Part shown: positions 35,011 to 47,301 of the stretch, piece after piece
Layout: every line of letters begins with the position of its first letter
Position numbering within the stretch: position 1 is the first letter of the stretch
From: Diphasiastrum complanatum
Lineage: Eukaryota > Streptophyta > Lycopodiopsida > Lycopodiales > Lycopodiaceae
Direction: 5' to 3'
DNA: 64,000 bases
NCBI GenBank assembly: GCA_029204225.1
Contig: CM055095.1
Coordinates: 68,378,305-68,442,304, forward strand
Notes under the pieces: model-generated
The model's input: the letters and a program-made list of their open reading frames with translations, nothing else
What the model was told of the DNA's origin: nothing
Database searches by the model: none
Made by a program: the position numbers and the translations under genes

Positions 35011-35905
35011 CTCCCTCTTCAACTAGTTTTAGCATAGACCTTGAGAATACTCCAAGTGAAGTCATATGCATCATGAACAAGTCCTTTCCCAATGCTTTAA
35101 AGTAGAATCCATAATTGATATAAAGAATAGTGTCTACTTTGGATGCTTCACTATCTCTTACATCAATTTTACACATCAAGATGTAAATAGAACATGAAGA
35201 ACCAAATAGAATGTAAATGAGATGATTACTCCATGCTATAGACTTTGAACTCTCAGTAAAATTACAGTAACCAAACAATAAATGTGAGTGATAACCATTT
35301 GCTTGCTTGTATCCTCCCTCTTTGTCTTTTTTTGATATGTCTCCACCATAAAACTCCATGAACGAGCCTCCATCTCCATCTTGCCACAAGATGCCATCAT
35401 CACTTGATGACTTGATCATGAATGAGTGATATAATGATCCTCCAATAGCTTCATTTCCATCAACAAAATCATCCAAGAATGCTAGTACAACTCCAACATC
35501 AAAATGATGCTCACCAATGTGCTCTTCAGTAGATAGATCCAACAAAATTTACTAAAATCATCAATGAAAGTTACAGTATAAGGTAGTCTATGTGACTTTG
35601 ATAAAGCACAAGACTCACAAACATGATTGATGCTAGTTAAGAATCATGAAAGACCAATCACAACTTGCTTCTTAGCCATTACCTCCAATGACTTGAACTT
35701 GAGGTGCTCCATCCTTTTATGCCAAACCTCTTGAATAGGTATTTGCTCAACCAAATTGGTTAGAAATAACACAAGCATTTAGTTTGAACAACTTCCCTTG
35801 ACTTTTATATTTTGCAATAAGATATCCTTCATTTTGATCATGCAAGCATCTCCATCAAACTCAACTTTGAAACCTTTACTTAGCAATTTACTCACACCAA
35901 GTACG
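35011..35905 (-). pseudogene. Internally deleted copia element with an unrecognised ORF
   Basis: From the right: copia GAG-pre-integrase and integrase-start motifs (LGVSKLLSKGFKVEFDGDA, FKSLEVMAKKQ, HVCESCALSKSHRLPY, VTFIDDF). The frame then passes into a 179-codon stretch (35545-35006) with no copia similarity, containing GNEAIGGSLYHSFMIKSS and ILWQDGDGGSFMEF. The polypurine tract and LTR follow directly. RT and RNase H are absent, so this is a non-autonomous derivative. The extra ORF may be captured host sequence or chance. Confidence 0.6.
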
Positions 35906-35971
35906 ACAGTCAAGTAGACATTCAGTCAAGCAGTAGTCATTCCGTTATAAACAGTTCTGTACATATTCATT

Positions 35972-36277
35972 TTGGCAGTTTGGTACTTTCGCGGGAAAAG
36001 ACATTATTTTTCGTTCAAAATCTTTATGTTAAAAAACAATTTTTTTAGATTTTCAGCTCGTTACTGTAAAGAAATAACCCTACGTAGTGATTCAGAAGAA
36101 GATACAAAGTTAACTCAGGAGCTGTTCGATGGAACATTGCTCCCGCTCAAGCTAGAAGAATTCGACAACTTACCAGTTGGCCATTACACAAAATCAAAAG
36201 AAGACTTGTTGTTGATCGAAGCTCAACAAAACTTGGAGTTTGTTCAAAAATTATATGAAGAATTGAATTGCTCATGA
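35972..36277 (+). pseudogene. Short ORF before a polypurine tract, unknown
   Basis: 101 codons containing TLRSDSEEDTKLTQELFDGT and LPVGHYTKSKEDLLL. It lies ~300 bp before a plus-strand polypurine tract and LTR and may be the 3' end of a gypsy polyprotein. No motif decides. Confidence 0.3.
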
Positions 36278-36572
36278 ATATTCATTCGTGTCTTTGTCTT
36301 GCTAATTTTTCTATGGGATGCTGAATTTTTAAAGTTTAAAGACGTTTTGAAGTTTGATTCCAGATTTTATCAACAATTCAAAGATCAACTCAAAAACAAC
36401 CTATTCAATTAAAGAAACAGCAAGACACATATTCTCTAAGACGAAAAAATATCTAAAGGACGAATAATATGAAGAAATATCTTTTCGTCTTAACGAACAT
36501 CTGAAGAACAAAAATGTTTCTCGAATAATCTTTGAAATAAAAATGATATGTTCACGAGGACGTTTCACATTT

Positions 36573-37676
36573 GAGAAAGGGGATATGTGATGCCACGAAA
36601 TTGTTAAATATTGAATATCAACATAAATATGACATGATATACTCGAAAATGAAGATATGAGCCGGATAAGTATAAATCATGAAGAGGCCTAAGTCATTTT
36701 TTGAGAATATATCTCCTAAGTACTTGCCTTATAATAAAGGGCAAGACCTTTAAAAGGAAAGACATCGTCTTGGATAACCTTTATTAGGTCGTCCATACGA
36801 AACGACCAGATATGGAAAGACATGTTAAACTAGAGTAATCTTAACTCTTAGTTAAATATACCTTTCATGGTATAATTGAACGTATTTTCAATCTAATTGT
36901 TAACTCTACCCTTTCGCAGGAGCGACGCACCTGTTCTTTTAGAGATGGGTTTGTTCGTTCCGTAGAACATATATTGATCTCACACTTCAGTCTCGAGCAT
37001 CGAGAGAGAAGAGTTTATGCATATGTAAGAGGTTGAAGAAGTGAATAGAGTTCTGTGAGTTATTCTCCCTTATCTCTATTCTTCGCACTGCTAAGTGTGA
37101 GTGATCTTGAGTCTACTAGCAATCTCTAATGCATTACATGAATTAATCTCTGATCAGATAGACACTCTAGTGCATTAAAGTCGTTTGTTGTGTATCCGTA
37201 AAGCATGCTCTAAAGAACTATCTTAAAACCATCTTATTTGTCTGTCGCGAATACTTTCTTTTCGGCACTCGAATAACAACTATCTTTGGTACAATCTAGC
37301 ACGATCATTGAATAAAGTTGTATGTATACAAATGAGATGACAGTCTCTGTCTGAAGAATTGAGTCTTTGATCTGTTTTCCTGACTGTAACTGACATAAGT
37401 TTCTAATGTGTACTAAAACTATTCGTGTTTTTTAACCATTAATCTGGACTTTAGTTGTTGAGGACTTCTATCTAGAAACAAACTGTTTGCGAACGCGATT
37501 AATTAATTGTCTGCACAGTTGCGAATACATCGAACACTTCTTGATTCTCTGTTGACACCTTAATTAGCTAGAGTGTAGTATTGTTGTACTACTCTGATAA
37601 CATCTCATCTGTAGAACACGTTTCGTTCAATTTGATAGAGGCCAGATTGTTGTTCTGAAATTATCAACACAACACA
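36573..37676 (+). repeat. Polypurine tract and ~1.09-kb LTR, gypsy-like
   Basis: GAGAAAGGGGATA at 36573-36585 is followed by TGTGATGCCACGAAATTG. The LTR-like block ends ATCAACACAACACA at 37676. GAGGACGTTTCAC shortly before resembles other gypsy 3' ends (compare 10.96 kb). Plus orientation is preferred. The block also fits, less well, as the 3' LTR of the minus-strand gypsy pol to its right. Confidence 0.5.
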
Positions 37677-37989
37677 CCCCAAATATAAGTAATACTGGTT
37701 ACTTTTTTATGTCTATCGACAACCAAAATAACACTCGAAACCATTTGCCATAAATTGTACCAAATATATAACTTTCTAACATTGTCCTCTGTGGGAACAA
37801 CACTATTTACTACAAAATCTATATTAACCTTGTTGGTATAGTATGACATATACCAGTTTTAAATTTTCTAGAAAAGATAAAGAAAAAGTCACGAAAAATA
37901 TTAGAAAAGATAAATAAAAATTGGCAATCAATTATAGAAAAATACGAGAAAAGAATAAGAATAAAAAAAAATCTAGTCAAAGGTAGTAT

Positions 37990-38956
37990 TTCTTAAGTCT
38001 GGACCCATTAATACGTGTAGGTAACAGTTCACCTTCAAGTGATTGAAGTTGTACAGAACGATTGTCAAACACCTCTATAACTTTATAAGGTCCAAGCCAT
38101 CGCATGTGGAGTTTTCCGGGGAACTTCTGATGTCGACTGTGTCCTCAGCTTTAAGATCACATTGCTTAATACGACTGTCATACCTCTTTTTCCTTTGTTC
38201 CTAGATTTCCTCCGTTAATTTTTGTGATTTCTCACGAGCTTCAGCTAGTTCTTCAATATTGGTCAACCTTTCGTTAATACAGTCTTCAACTATTCGTTGA
38301 GCTTGAATACGAAAAGTTTTCACCTCAAATTCAATAGGCAAAATAGGATGCATACCATACGTAAGAAAATATGGTGTTTGTTTAATCGTGATTTTTTCTG
38401 TATTACGATAAGCCCAGAGAACTGATGGTAGTTTTTGATCCCAATCCGTTGCATGAGCAATAGTAATTTTGTTCAGGATTTTATATAAAATTTCATTAGC
38501 TCTCTCTGTCAACCCGTTTGCTTTTGGATTATACGATGTATTTTTTCTGTGTTTAATCAGAAAATATGTTGTCAGTAACCGTATAGTGTCATTTATAAAA
38601 TGTGTACCTCGGTCACTTACTAGTTCAAGTGGACAACCATATCTTGTGATTATACTTTTGAATAAGAACGCCGCGACGGTTTTTGCATCGTTTTGTTTCG
38701 TCGCCTCTACTTCGACATTCTTTGTAGCATAACCCGTTGCAGCTAGAATATAACGACATCTCGTATGTCGAGTCACAGGTTTGATTGGACGGACAAAGTC
38801 AATCCCCCACTTCTCAAATGGTGCAAAAGACAGGATTGGTGTCAACGGCCAATTCATTGCTTTTGTAGGCTTGCCAGATCTTTGGCATGGATCGCACGAT
38901 CGAATAAAATTTGATACATCCTTGAACATTGTTGGCCACCAATACTTGGTAGTCAA
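37990..38956 (-). pseudogene. Gypsy integrase
   Basis: TKYWWPTMFKDVSNFI and CDPCQRSGK (zinc-binding end), then WGIDFVRPIKP (Asp), LVSDRGTHFIND (Asp), SYNPKANGLTERANEIL (Glu) and YGMHPILPIEFEVKTFR. It is open for 251 codons. The upstream HH part and the C-terminal end are frame-broken. Confidence 0.93.
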
Positions 38957-40081
38957 TATTTTATTAACTGTGCTCTTTAGGGCAAAGTGTCATGCAGCAT
39001 CTTTTGAGTGCAAGGCTTTAATGACTTTTTTAATGTCTTCAGTTTCGAGACATCTTTGTAGTTGATGGTCAGCACCAAGCTTGTACAAAACATTGTTAAT
39101 AATCGTATAAGGTGCTACCTTATATTGAAAAGCTGTCTTTTGCTCCAAATCATAACCATCCGGATATATATTTGATCCTTGAGATAAATAATGATATCAG
39201 AATATAGCAAATTTGTAGATGAAATCTCGAATAAATGTTCGTCTAGAAAATCATCATTGATAGGTTCTTCAATTTTTCTTGTGCTGAGTCGCGATAGATA
39301 ATCAGCATTTGTATGATACTTTCCTTGACAAAGCTCTACTTGATAAGTGAATTCCTACAGAAGTAGAACCCATTGAGCAATTCGTCTTAATAGATCTGGT
39401 TTATTTATAAGATACTTAAGAGCATAATGATCCACATGAAAAATAAATACATATCCCAACAAATAATGCCAAATTTTCTTTACAGTGAAAATCATGCCAA
39501 GTGCTTCCCTTTCTGTAGCCGAATAATTCTTTTCTGAGGCACTGAGCTGTCGACTCGCATAGTAGATGGGATGATCCTTCTTCTAGTCGTCCTTCTAGCT
39601 CAGACAGATGCCAATAGCAAATGCAGAAACATCAACATAATTATGAAATAAAATAGCCCAGTTGGGTGGTCTCAGAATAGGAGCATTGATCAACCTTTGC
39701 TTAAGTTCTTTGAATGCTTTCTGTTGTTCGTTTGTCCACAAGTATTCCACTTGTTTCTTCAGTAGATGTGTAAGAGAGGCAGCAATAGGAGCATGATTTT
39801 GAATAAATCTCCAGTAATAGCCGACATGTCCTAAGAAAGCTCTTAGTTCACGTAAATTGATTGGTATCTGGAGATTCTTTATAAGTCGACTTTATCTTTG
39901 TCGACTTCTATTCCTCATTTAGATATCATGTGTCCGCTTCTTTCATACCAGAAAAACATTGCTCTGGATGAAGGGAAACACGTATCTCGACACCGTTGCA
40001 ATGTTAATTTCAACTTCTGCAGGTGTGTCTTGATATCACTATATACATAGAAATCATCAATAAATATTTCGAGAAAAGTCC
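38957..40081 (-). pseudogene. Gypsy RNase H and connection region, degenerate
   Basis: Readable pieces include YYASRQLSASEKNYSATERE, FHVDHYALKYLINKPDLLRR and YQVELCQGKYHTNADYLSRL, which are gypsy RNase H signatures. Stops and shifts are frequent. Confidence 0.8.
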
Positions 40082-40764
40082 TTAGGAAGGCAGCGAAATC
40101 ATGATTTGCTGAAAAGTTGCTAGAGCATTATAAAGACCAAAGGGCATTTTGTTGTAGGCATAAGTGACCCAATCCGTAGTGAATGTGGTCTTTGAACGAT
40201 CCTCCTTTCGCACTCCAGCCTGATTATATCCAGAAAATCTGTCACAAAAACTGTAACGCTCTTGACCAGCAACCTGATCTAAGATAGAATTAGTGAAGGG
40301 CAGAGGATGATGGTCCTTCCTTGTGGCAGCATTGGCATATTTGTATTTTTCCAGTCTTCTTCTTTGAGACGACAACAATGGGTGAAACCCATTCACTGCT
40401 TAAGACGGGATAGATAATACCTGCCTTAAGATGCTTGTTGAGTTCGTCCTTAACCATGAGAGAGTACTTGGGATTGAGATGATATTGTCTGTCGAACAGG
40501 TACAGCATCTTCCTTAAGATCAATACGCTGCTCTTCGAATTCTACAGGTATATCTTTCAAATCGTCGAACGACCAGGTGAAAACATCTTGATACTCCTTC
40601 AATAATTCAGTGAATTTCACCAACTCCGATTCTCCAAGTGAATTTGAAACATGCACAAATTTGCCAGGTGCAAGTTCAATTAGTTCAGTAGAATCTGGTA
40701 ATATGATACCTTGTGTCATATTGGCCTTGGTATGGACATGAATTTTGCGCATGGTTGACTCCAT
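40082..40764 (-). pseudogene. Gypsy reverse transcriptase, N-terminal half
   Basis: Pieces in several frames: LLKEYQDVFTWSFDDLKDIP, LNKHLKAGIIYPVLSSEWVS, PIVVVSKKKTGKIQIC, HHPLPFTNSILDQVAGQERY and TYAYNKMPFGLYNALATFQQ. The order is normal for gypsy, and at least three frame breaks are present. Confidence 0.88.
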
Positions 40765-41672
40765 AGATGTTTTCTTGTCGTCAACCTAGTTCTTGTTACC
40801 AAATTCGTGTTTAGATTCGTCACTCGAATCATCAGACTCTTTCGAGTTCGTGTCTGCAACTTTTATTTCTTCATAGAAACATCCGCTCCAGCATTGCAGG
40901 CATCGAAGAATTCTTCTTCGTCAGCATTCTCATAACATTCGAAATATTGAACTTCAACGTCAGATGCGTTAGAAAAAATATTTAAGGCATAAGAAGATTC
41001 CTCTAATGTAAAACTGGTGTCAGACAAAGGCGTTTTACCTTCATATTTGTCCCGACTCTAGGTGATTATTTGTTCTGCTAGCTTACCATGATTATTGGTC
41101 TCACCAGAAATCTTAGCTCTCTGGATTTTCAATTAACACTTGCGTTTGATTGATAAAGCCAAGGTCGTGCAAACAGCAGAGAATAAGATGACAAACCGAG
41201 TGGTTTGATAACTATGAAATTCATTGTGAATGGCTTGGCTTGAATGTAAACAATGACATCCTTCAGTTCTCCAACAGGTTTTTGTCACGTCGAATCAGCT
41301 AAGTTGATGTTTCGTTGGGTCGGTTGAATGTCGGTTAGCCCCAAAGCATAAGCTGCGTCTTCTGTTATTATGTTTACATTGGAACAAGAGTCAATTGGCA
41401 CTTTTTCGATCAAGCATCCCACAATGGTAACATCAATTTTAGATGCATCGAGATCACCTAAATCAATAGACAAAACACCAGCATCTAGTAGAGAAACTTT
41501 CTTCTTCTTTTTAGGTACAGAAAGATCTTTTAGTTGCTTTCTGTAATAAGTGTTATCTGCCAACAACTATTCAAAAGTAATGTTCGGACAAAGAGAACCA
41601 ATATCAATCATGATGTCATAGTCCTTCGTCTTCGATTTTGAGATTGGCTTATCAATAACAGCACTAGACAAT
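40765..41672 (-). pseudogene. Gypsy protease and upstream gag-pol linker
   Basis: VPIDSCSNVNIITEDAAYAL corresponds to the retroviral-type aspartic protease loop (normally DSGS or DSCS). KKKKVSLLDAGVLSIDLGDL precedes it. The coding signal stops at copy B's terminus (41675). Confidence 0.75.
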
Positions 41673-41674
41673 CA

Positions 41675-43830
41675 TTAGAAGAGTTCTCAATATCAAAAGA
41701 CCCTTTAAGGAATGCCATGTAGGATATACAAAAATATCAAAATAAAAAAAACAATATTGTTTATTTGCTTGCCCACACCACTCCCAAGGCCTCTCCAACT
41801 CCCAATGATCTAACCACAGTGTCTATAGTCACAGTTTAGAACTGTTAACAGTTCGCAGTATAACTTGACTAAATTCAAAAATATTCCCTCCATTGGTAAC
41901 GAAAGGGACAATATTTTCACTGGATCTAGAATATGACCGCCATTCCCAAATTCAAATCAGAAAAAATTGCAAAATATTTACATATACATTCCTTTCACAA
42001 GAATGGAAATATGAGCGCCAACTACCTATTGGAATGAAAAAATGAGCGGCATTTCCAAATTTGAATCAAGCATACAAGCATGGAGATTGGATTGATCGTA
42101 CATAGTATATAATATAATCAAAGATGAGTATTTTGTTTTGCTTCATAGAATCTGGTCATAGTACTTTGATGCAACTGATTACTCTATTATTTTTTTTATG
42201 ATGACATTATATCATCTACATGTAAATATCCCTATTGATTTGGCACCTTTGCACAGAAGAGGAGGCAAAGGAGTTCAAATTTTTGCTGAAGATCGTTCTC
42301 GTTACAGGGCAGAAGGAAAGAAAAACTTGGATTTGTGGACAGATGCAACATTATATCCACGAGATCCAAGCACTTTGACACATCTGACATTCTCTTCAAT
42401 AACTCATTTAGTTACATGGATATGCAATGGGCATAGTGGATTACTAGGATATTGTGAAAGATTGCAAAACCATGGAAAATAACTTTATATAAATAAAGTT
42501 TACTTTTTAGAAGGTGAGTTAATTTGGATATCCTCTTATTGTCAGAATAGAGATTGTCATCTCCAAAAGACGTTAGAAGAAAATGAACAACTTAAAAATA
42601 ATAATGAATCATTACAGAAGATAACAATCAATATCAAATCAGAACTAGAGCAAATGCAATCAGTCTTACAGTCTATTCGAATTGAAAACTTACAATTACT
42701 GAAGGATGTGGATTTGGCAAAGAAGAAGACTGAAAGTAAGAAGCGAAAGTGACAAAGTTGCAAGAATATTTAAACGCTTTCAAAAGGAGGTTATCAAAAT
42801 AGAAGGATCTGTGCATTCAAGTAAGCATATTCTGAATTTTGTAAGTTTTTCAATGACACTTGGATTTAATTTCAGCTATGGTGATAGTCTCTTAACTATC
42901 TGTTTTTTTTGCAGATCTGCATTAGTAGCTCTTCAGAATATTAAAGACAATGCTTCACTAGGAATGTCATTGGGCACAATATTGACTTGCAAATTCACAG
43001 AGCGTATCATGATGAACAATAGGATTTCAAATGTAAAGTGTAAAATAGCAGAGTCTTTGATGGTGGACATTCAAAAAAATTTAGATAAGACTATAGTTCA
43101 AGTGGGTGCTTGTGATTTTGTAGATAATAGTAGGGAAGCATATGCAACAATATTTAAACTAATTAGAGAAGCTTTTAAGCAAGTTCAAATCAGAAAAGTC
43201 CCAATCCCTAGGACATACCACTTGAAAACAAAGAGGGATACATTAAACATAGGTATGCATAAGATCACTAGAACTCCATTTCATATTGAGGAGGTATATG
43301 AAACTGATGGAAGATCGATATTCTATAGTTCATCAAACAATTTATTTGTTGATCTAAACTACTTGCTGAGATACATCGTCACATTCTATGATATAACCTA
43401 TGAAAAGGTGAATGGCAAAATAATCATAGTATTTAAGTTAGATGAGTCAGAAATTGTGAAAGGGTAGAAGATGAAAAGGGTTAGTATAACTCTCATGAAT
43501 GCTGCTCTATCACAAACAGAGAACCAAGAAGATTTCAAATTCAGTGTCCAGTCAGAAAATGATATATGGTGGTTGGCATCGTTTTAGGTAACTAGCCTCA
43601 TTATTACATTACATTCATTGAATAGTATTAATACATTGTAAACTAAGTCTGATTAATTCTTTGGACAAGTGCTGAAAGAGGATCATGATATATTATCATG
43701 GATATTCTCAAGGACATCTTATCCTAGGATCATCAAGGACCATATGGATGGAGGATTTCTCAATGTTCCAGGAGTTGGAGACTTCAATGTTGAATAGCAC
43801 TTAGCAGGTGATTTGAAAAAATTTATGTCC
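41675..43830 (+). mobile_element. Copy B of the multi-gene unit: transposase-like gene T
   Basis: Inverted relative to copy A and starting at the same terminal block. It encodes APLHRRGGKGVQIFAEDRSR, LTFSSITHLVTWICNGHSGL, the coiled coil LEENEQLKNNNESLQKI, SESDKVARIFKRFQKEVIKI, GACDFVDNSREAYATIFKLI and NLFVDLNYLLRYIVTFYDIT, ending KLDESEIVKG then TAG at 43467. Further T sequence follows to ~43820. The block at 42904-43467 is an open 188-codon run. Relative to A, ~1.47 kb (28.23-29.70 kb) is missing at the junction with Y near 43825. Confidence 0.7.
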
Positions 43831-44590
43831 TCCTAGATAAAATGATAAAGCTTTAACTGCCATTATAAGACTCTCCCTGACTGGGCTCAGCTTGGAATGA
43901 GCAATACAGATCTCATTCTTCAGAAAATGCCTAAGATAGTGGCCCAGTCCACTGTCCCTATGGAACGAGGATGCGTATTGTCTGAAACCACCTCATCTTG
44001 CAGCAAAATCATCTATTATGAGAGCATCCTACAATAGGAAATATGTTAGCAAAAACACATTCAGTGATTGAAAACATTCAAATGCAAGGAAGATTAAACA
44101 CTTACACATTCTTCATCATTAGCAGCAACCAGATCAAGATGATCAATATAATGACCACGTACTGAAGTGGAATTATTAGTGAAGTGCATTAATGATGGAT
44201 GAGAGAAGCCCATCTAGGATTGAAATGCTGTGAATTCTTCATCGGATGGTCTGTCTCGCCCATCCTCAGCTATATTTGATAAAGTCTTATTCAGACATTC
44301 TTCACCAGTCATAAGACCCTCCTCATCATCAAAATCAATACCAGCAACAAGGTCATCTGTCTCAAAATCTACAAAGTTGGAGAATTCGAAAATTGTGCCG
44401 GATAATAAACATAGAACCTCGTCCTCACGATAGTTAAAAAATTTACATAAATCAGTAGTAGTAAAATATACATCGTCATTAATATAATATACAGGCAAAT
44501 TGAAAAGACATTTCGAATTTCCCATAGATTTGGATTCATAATCAGATGTATTTTGGCCAATGAAAGAATCCCGGAGATCATCAGTAAAGT
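43831..44590 (-). pseudogene. Copy B: partial gene Y fused to copia sequence
   Basis: KCLFNLPVYYINDDVYFTTT, NFVDFETDDLVAGIDFDDEE and LSNIAEDGRDRPSDEE match gene Y. The intron and the start of exon 2 also match, to 43831. At 44.58-44.59 kb the frame continues without a stop into copia integrase (AKMYVTFINDFT / DDLRDSFIGQNT), producing a 206-codon chimeric ORF. The 5' part of Y and the H3-like/Ulp1 gene are missing. Confidence 0.8.
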
Positions 44591-45850
44591 CATTAATGAA
44601 AGTCACATACATTTTAGCACCTCCATTGCTAATTGTAGTAACACCATGAATATCTGAATGCACAACTTGAAAAGGCTTTGTAGATCTAGATGTAGATCTC
44701 TTATAAGATAACCTATGTGACTTATATAAAGAACATTGCTCACAAACATGATTCAAGCTTGTAAGAGATTTAGTAAGACCAAAAGCAACTTTCCTTTTTG
44801 CCATCACCTCCAATGACTTGTAGTTGAGACACAAGCATCAATTTTGAACAATTTACCTTGTCGCTTCCCTTTTGCAATCAATTCATCCTCTTTCTTGATC
44901 AAACAAGCATCACCAAGAAACTCCACTTTCAATCCCTTGTCAACCATTTGACTCACACTAAGAAGATTCTTAGTAATAGATGGAATTCAAATTGATATTT
45001 CTATTAGTATACAAAAATAGAAATTGTGCCAATCCCTTTGATTGCACACTCACCATTATTGGCCGTGTAGATAACCTTCTTGTCACCTTCAAAAGCCATC
45101 AAGGATGAATAATACTCATGAAATGTCATATGTGATGTAGCTCCACTATCAATCCACCAAGGATCAAATTCTCCATGATTAGCTAACAAGCATGATGACA
45201 TAACAAAAGCATCATTTGACAATTGTTCTCATCAACACCATCTTCATCAATAGTTAAATTGGTTTGCTTCTCTCCTTGATCTCTCTTCTTCTTGAAGCAA
45301 TGATTGGCAAAATGTCCTTTGATTCAATAAAAGCATTTTAACTTTGACCTATATTTCTTCTTACCAACAAAAGTAGAAGGCTCACCTTGATTTTGACCCT
45401 TGGACCATTTTCCTTTGCCCTTTCCCTTCAATTTGTCTTTGATGAAGATAGCCTCCTCTCCATCAACTTGAGATGTAGTAGATGCACTTCCTCTTGATAA
45501 AAGCCTAAACTCTTTATTCACCAAAACCTCTTGCAAATCCACCGTGCTTGGAAAACTCTTTTGAATAGCAAAACTTTGAGCAAGATTAGCATGATCATCC
45601 AATGTTCAGGCCATTAAGACCAACTTGGACAAGTTCTACTTCCTTAATGCTTTCATCAATACATGTTAACTCATCATTGAATGCCTTAACCCCCAAAACA
45701 AATGCATGATCACCTTCATCCTTCTTTTGCATACAAGAAAAGGTTTGTCTTCTTAGAGTTATAACTCTAGATGTAGACTTAGATTTATAAAGCTTCCTTA
45801 AAGAATCCCAAGCCAACTGGCATCCTGCATGTGTAAGCCTAGCCCAATGA
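44591..45850 (-). pseudogene. Copia gag, protease and GAG-pre-integrase
   Basis: Gag pieces AWDSLRKLYKSKSTSRVITL and AFNDELTCIDESIKEVELVQ, then KGKGKWSKGQNQGEPSTF, then a zinc knuckle reading CFY-stop-IKGHFANHCFKKK. The protease site WWIDSGATSHMTFHEYYSS is intact. YTANNGECAIKGIGTI and HVCEQCSLYKSHRLSYKRST follow. RT and RNase H are absent because copy B interrupts. It is the same family as 32.04-32.27 kb. Confidence 0.88.
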
Positions 45851-46247
45851 GCACATTAATTAAATAGGTTAAGTTGTTTCCTAGTGAGCAATGAAGTCCA
45901 ACAACCTCACTCTCTAGAAATCCAATCAAAATTAGGGTTTTGACAAAATCACAAAAAATTGACTATTCCAAATCTACATTCAAATGCTGAAAATTTGATA
46001 TGCAATCTATTAGTCACCACTTAGGCTGATCCAATGATCCAGAAATCAGCCAAATCTAGTATCTGGAATGAAAAATTGGAATTGATCAGGTTTATAAAAC
46101 TATATAGGATTTTGATCTACAAAAGATCTAATCTACAAAAGCAAAAAGTCGATTTTGGTGTAGAATCCTCTCTAGCATGCCCTAGACTTGATATCTTCAC
46201 TAAATAATTGATAGATGTGATTTTCTCCTTTATAACCTGAAACACAA

Positions 46248-46483
46248 GCTCTGATACTATGTGAAGGATTTCATATCATTATGATCCAATCCACTTAAAT
46301 GATCTTTGATTAGAAAGAGTAATACACTACTAATCTCACCAATGTAAAAAAACAGCATCTACACACAAAATGAGATGCAAACTATCATGCCCATGACTGG
46401 TCTCGAGTAGCGTGTCCATGCTAGGGACCGGTAGACCAACCAGAACTACACAAAGCTAATCAAACAAGAGTTGCAGAAATTGT
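46248..46483 (-). repeat. Copia primer site and 5' LTR fragment
   Basis: The minus strand has TAGTATCAGAGC (46248-46259), one base from the initiator-tRNA-Met primer site TGGTATCAGAGC. The LTR end TTCACA starts at 46260 and matches the LTR end at 16051. It is cut at 46484 by another LTR. Confidence 0.7.
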
Positions 46484-47301
46484 TGTAGGGTCGAAGACCT
46501 TGCGTAGTATAGCCCTCTCGCCTGTCAAAAAGGATTAGATCACTGGATAGGTACCTAACTATGTATAGATGCTAATTTTAGTTAGTTTTCTACTTCCTCC
46601 CTAACTCTATTCACCACTAACACTACTCTCCCTTAACTCTACTCCTCTACTCTAACATTCATCATGATTTGGGTGAAGGAAAGGGATAGAAAAGGAGAGG
46701 AAGAGAGAAGAGAAGAGAGAAAGAGAGAGAGATGAGATGGAGGTTAGCTCAAATGCTCAATGTCATTGCTTATGGAAAAACCTTAACTAGCATAAATAAA
46801 AAGCATGGGAAATGGAAATAACAAGCAAACTACAACAATAGCATAAGCAAGAGTGATTAGCAAATGAGGATGCTTGAGCTCTCAAAATGGTAGAGTCTCC
46901 TCCTCTCTATTAAACATGAAAATAGTGTACAAATGGTGCCTTTTTATAAAATGGGGAAGGCCCTTGCCCCTCAATCCTATTGGCTAATATTCACATTGAT
47001 CCTATCCATTCATCTTGGACCCAACTTGATCCAAGGGTCCACAAAAAGTACATTAGAAATCACAAGATTCATGTGAGTCCAAAATTGGACCCAACTCTAA
47101 AAAGTAAACTCTAAGTTTAGAATTGACTTTGGGCCTCAAATTTTTTTTTAATTACAAAGGGCCCAAGTCTATTATTTTATTTACAACTTCACTTGCGTGC
47201 TCATTGGGCCATGGGCTTATACACGCAGGATGTCATGCCCTCACAACACATTTTACTGGATGATTTTATTTATTTACACTTTGTTGGGAATACCCCTAAC
47301 A
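46484..47301 (-). repeat. LTR 1 of a tandem retroelement array (818 bp)
   Basis: Runs from TGTAGGGTC to CCCCTAACA on the plus strand (minus-strand TGTTAGGGG ... GACCCTACA). It is clearly homologous throughout to 48462-49280. A GA-rich block lies at 46680-46735. Confidence 0.75.

Noticed and set aside
37677-37989. 3' UTR joining the minus-strand gypsy pol to the LTR at 36.6-37.7 kb
   Set aside because: The LTR has a better polypurine tract on its left for plus orientation, so linkage to the minus-strand pol is not assumed.
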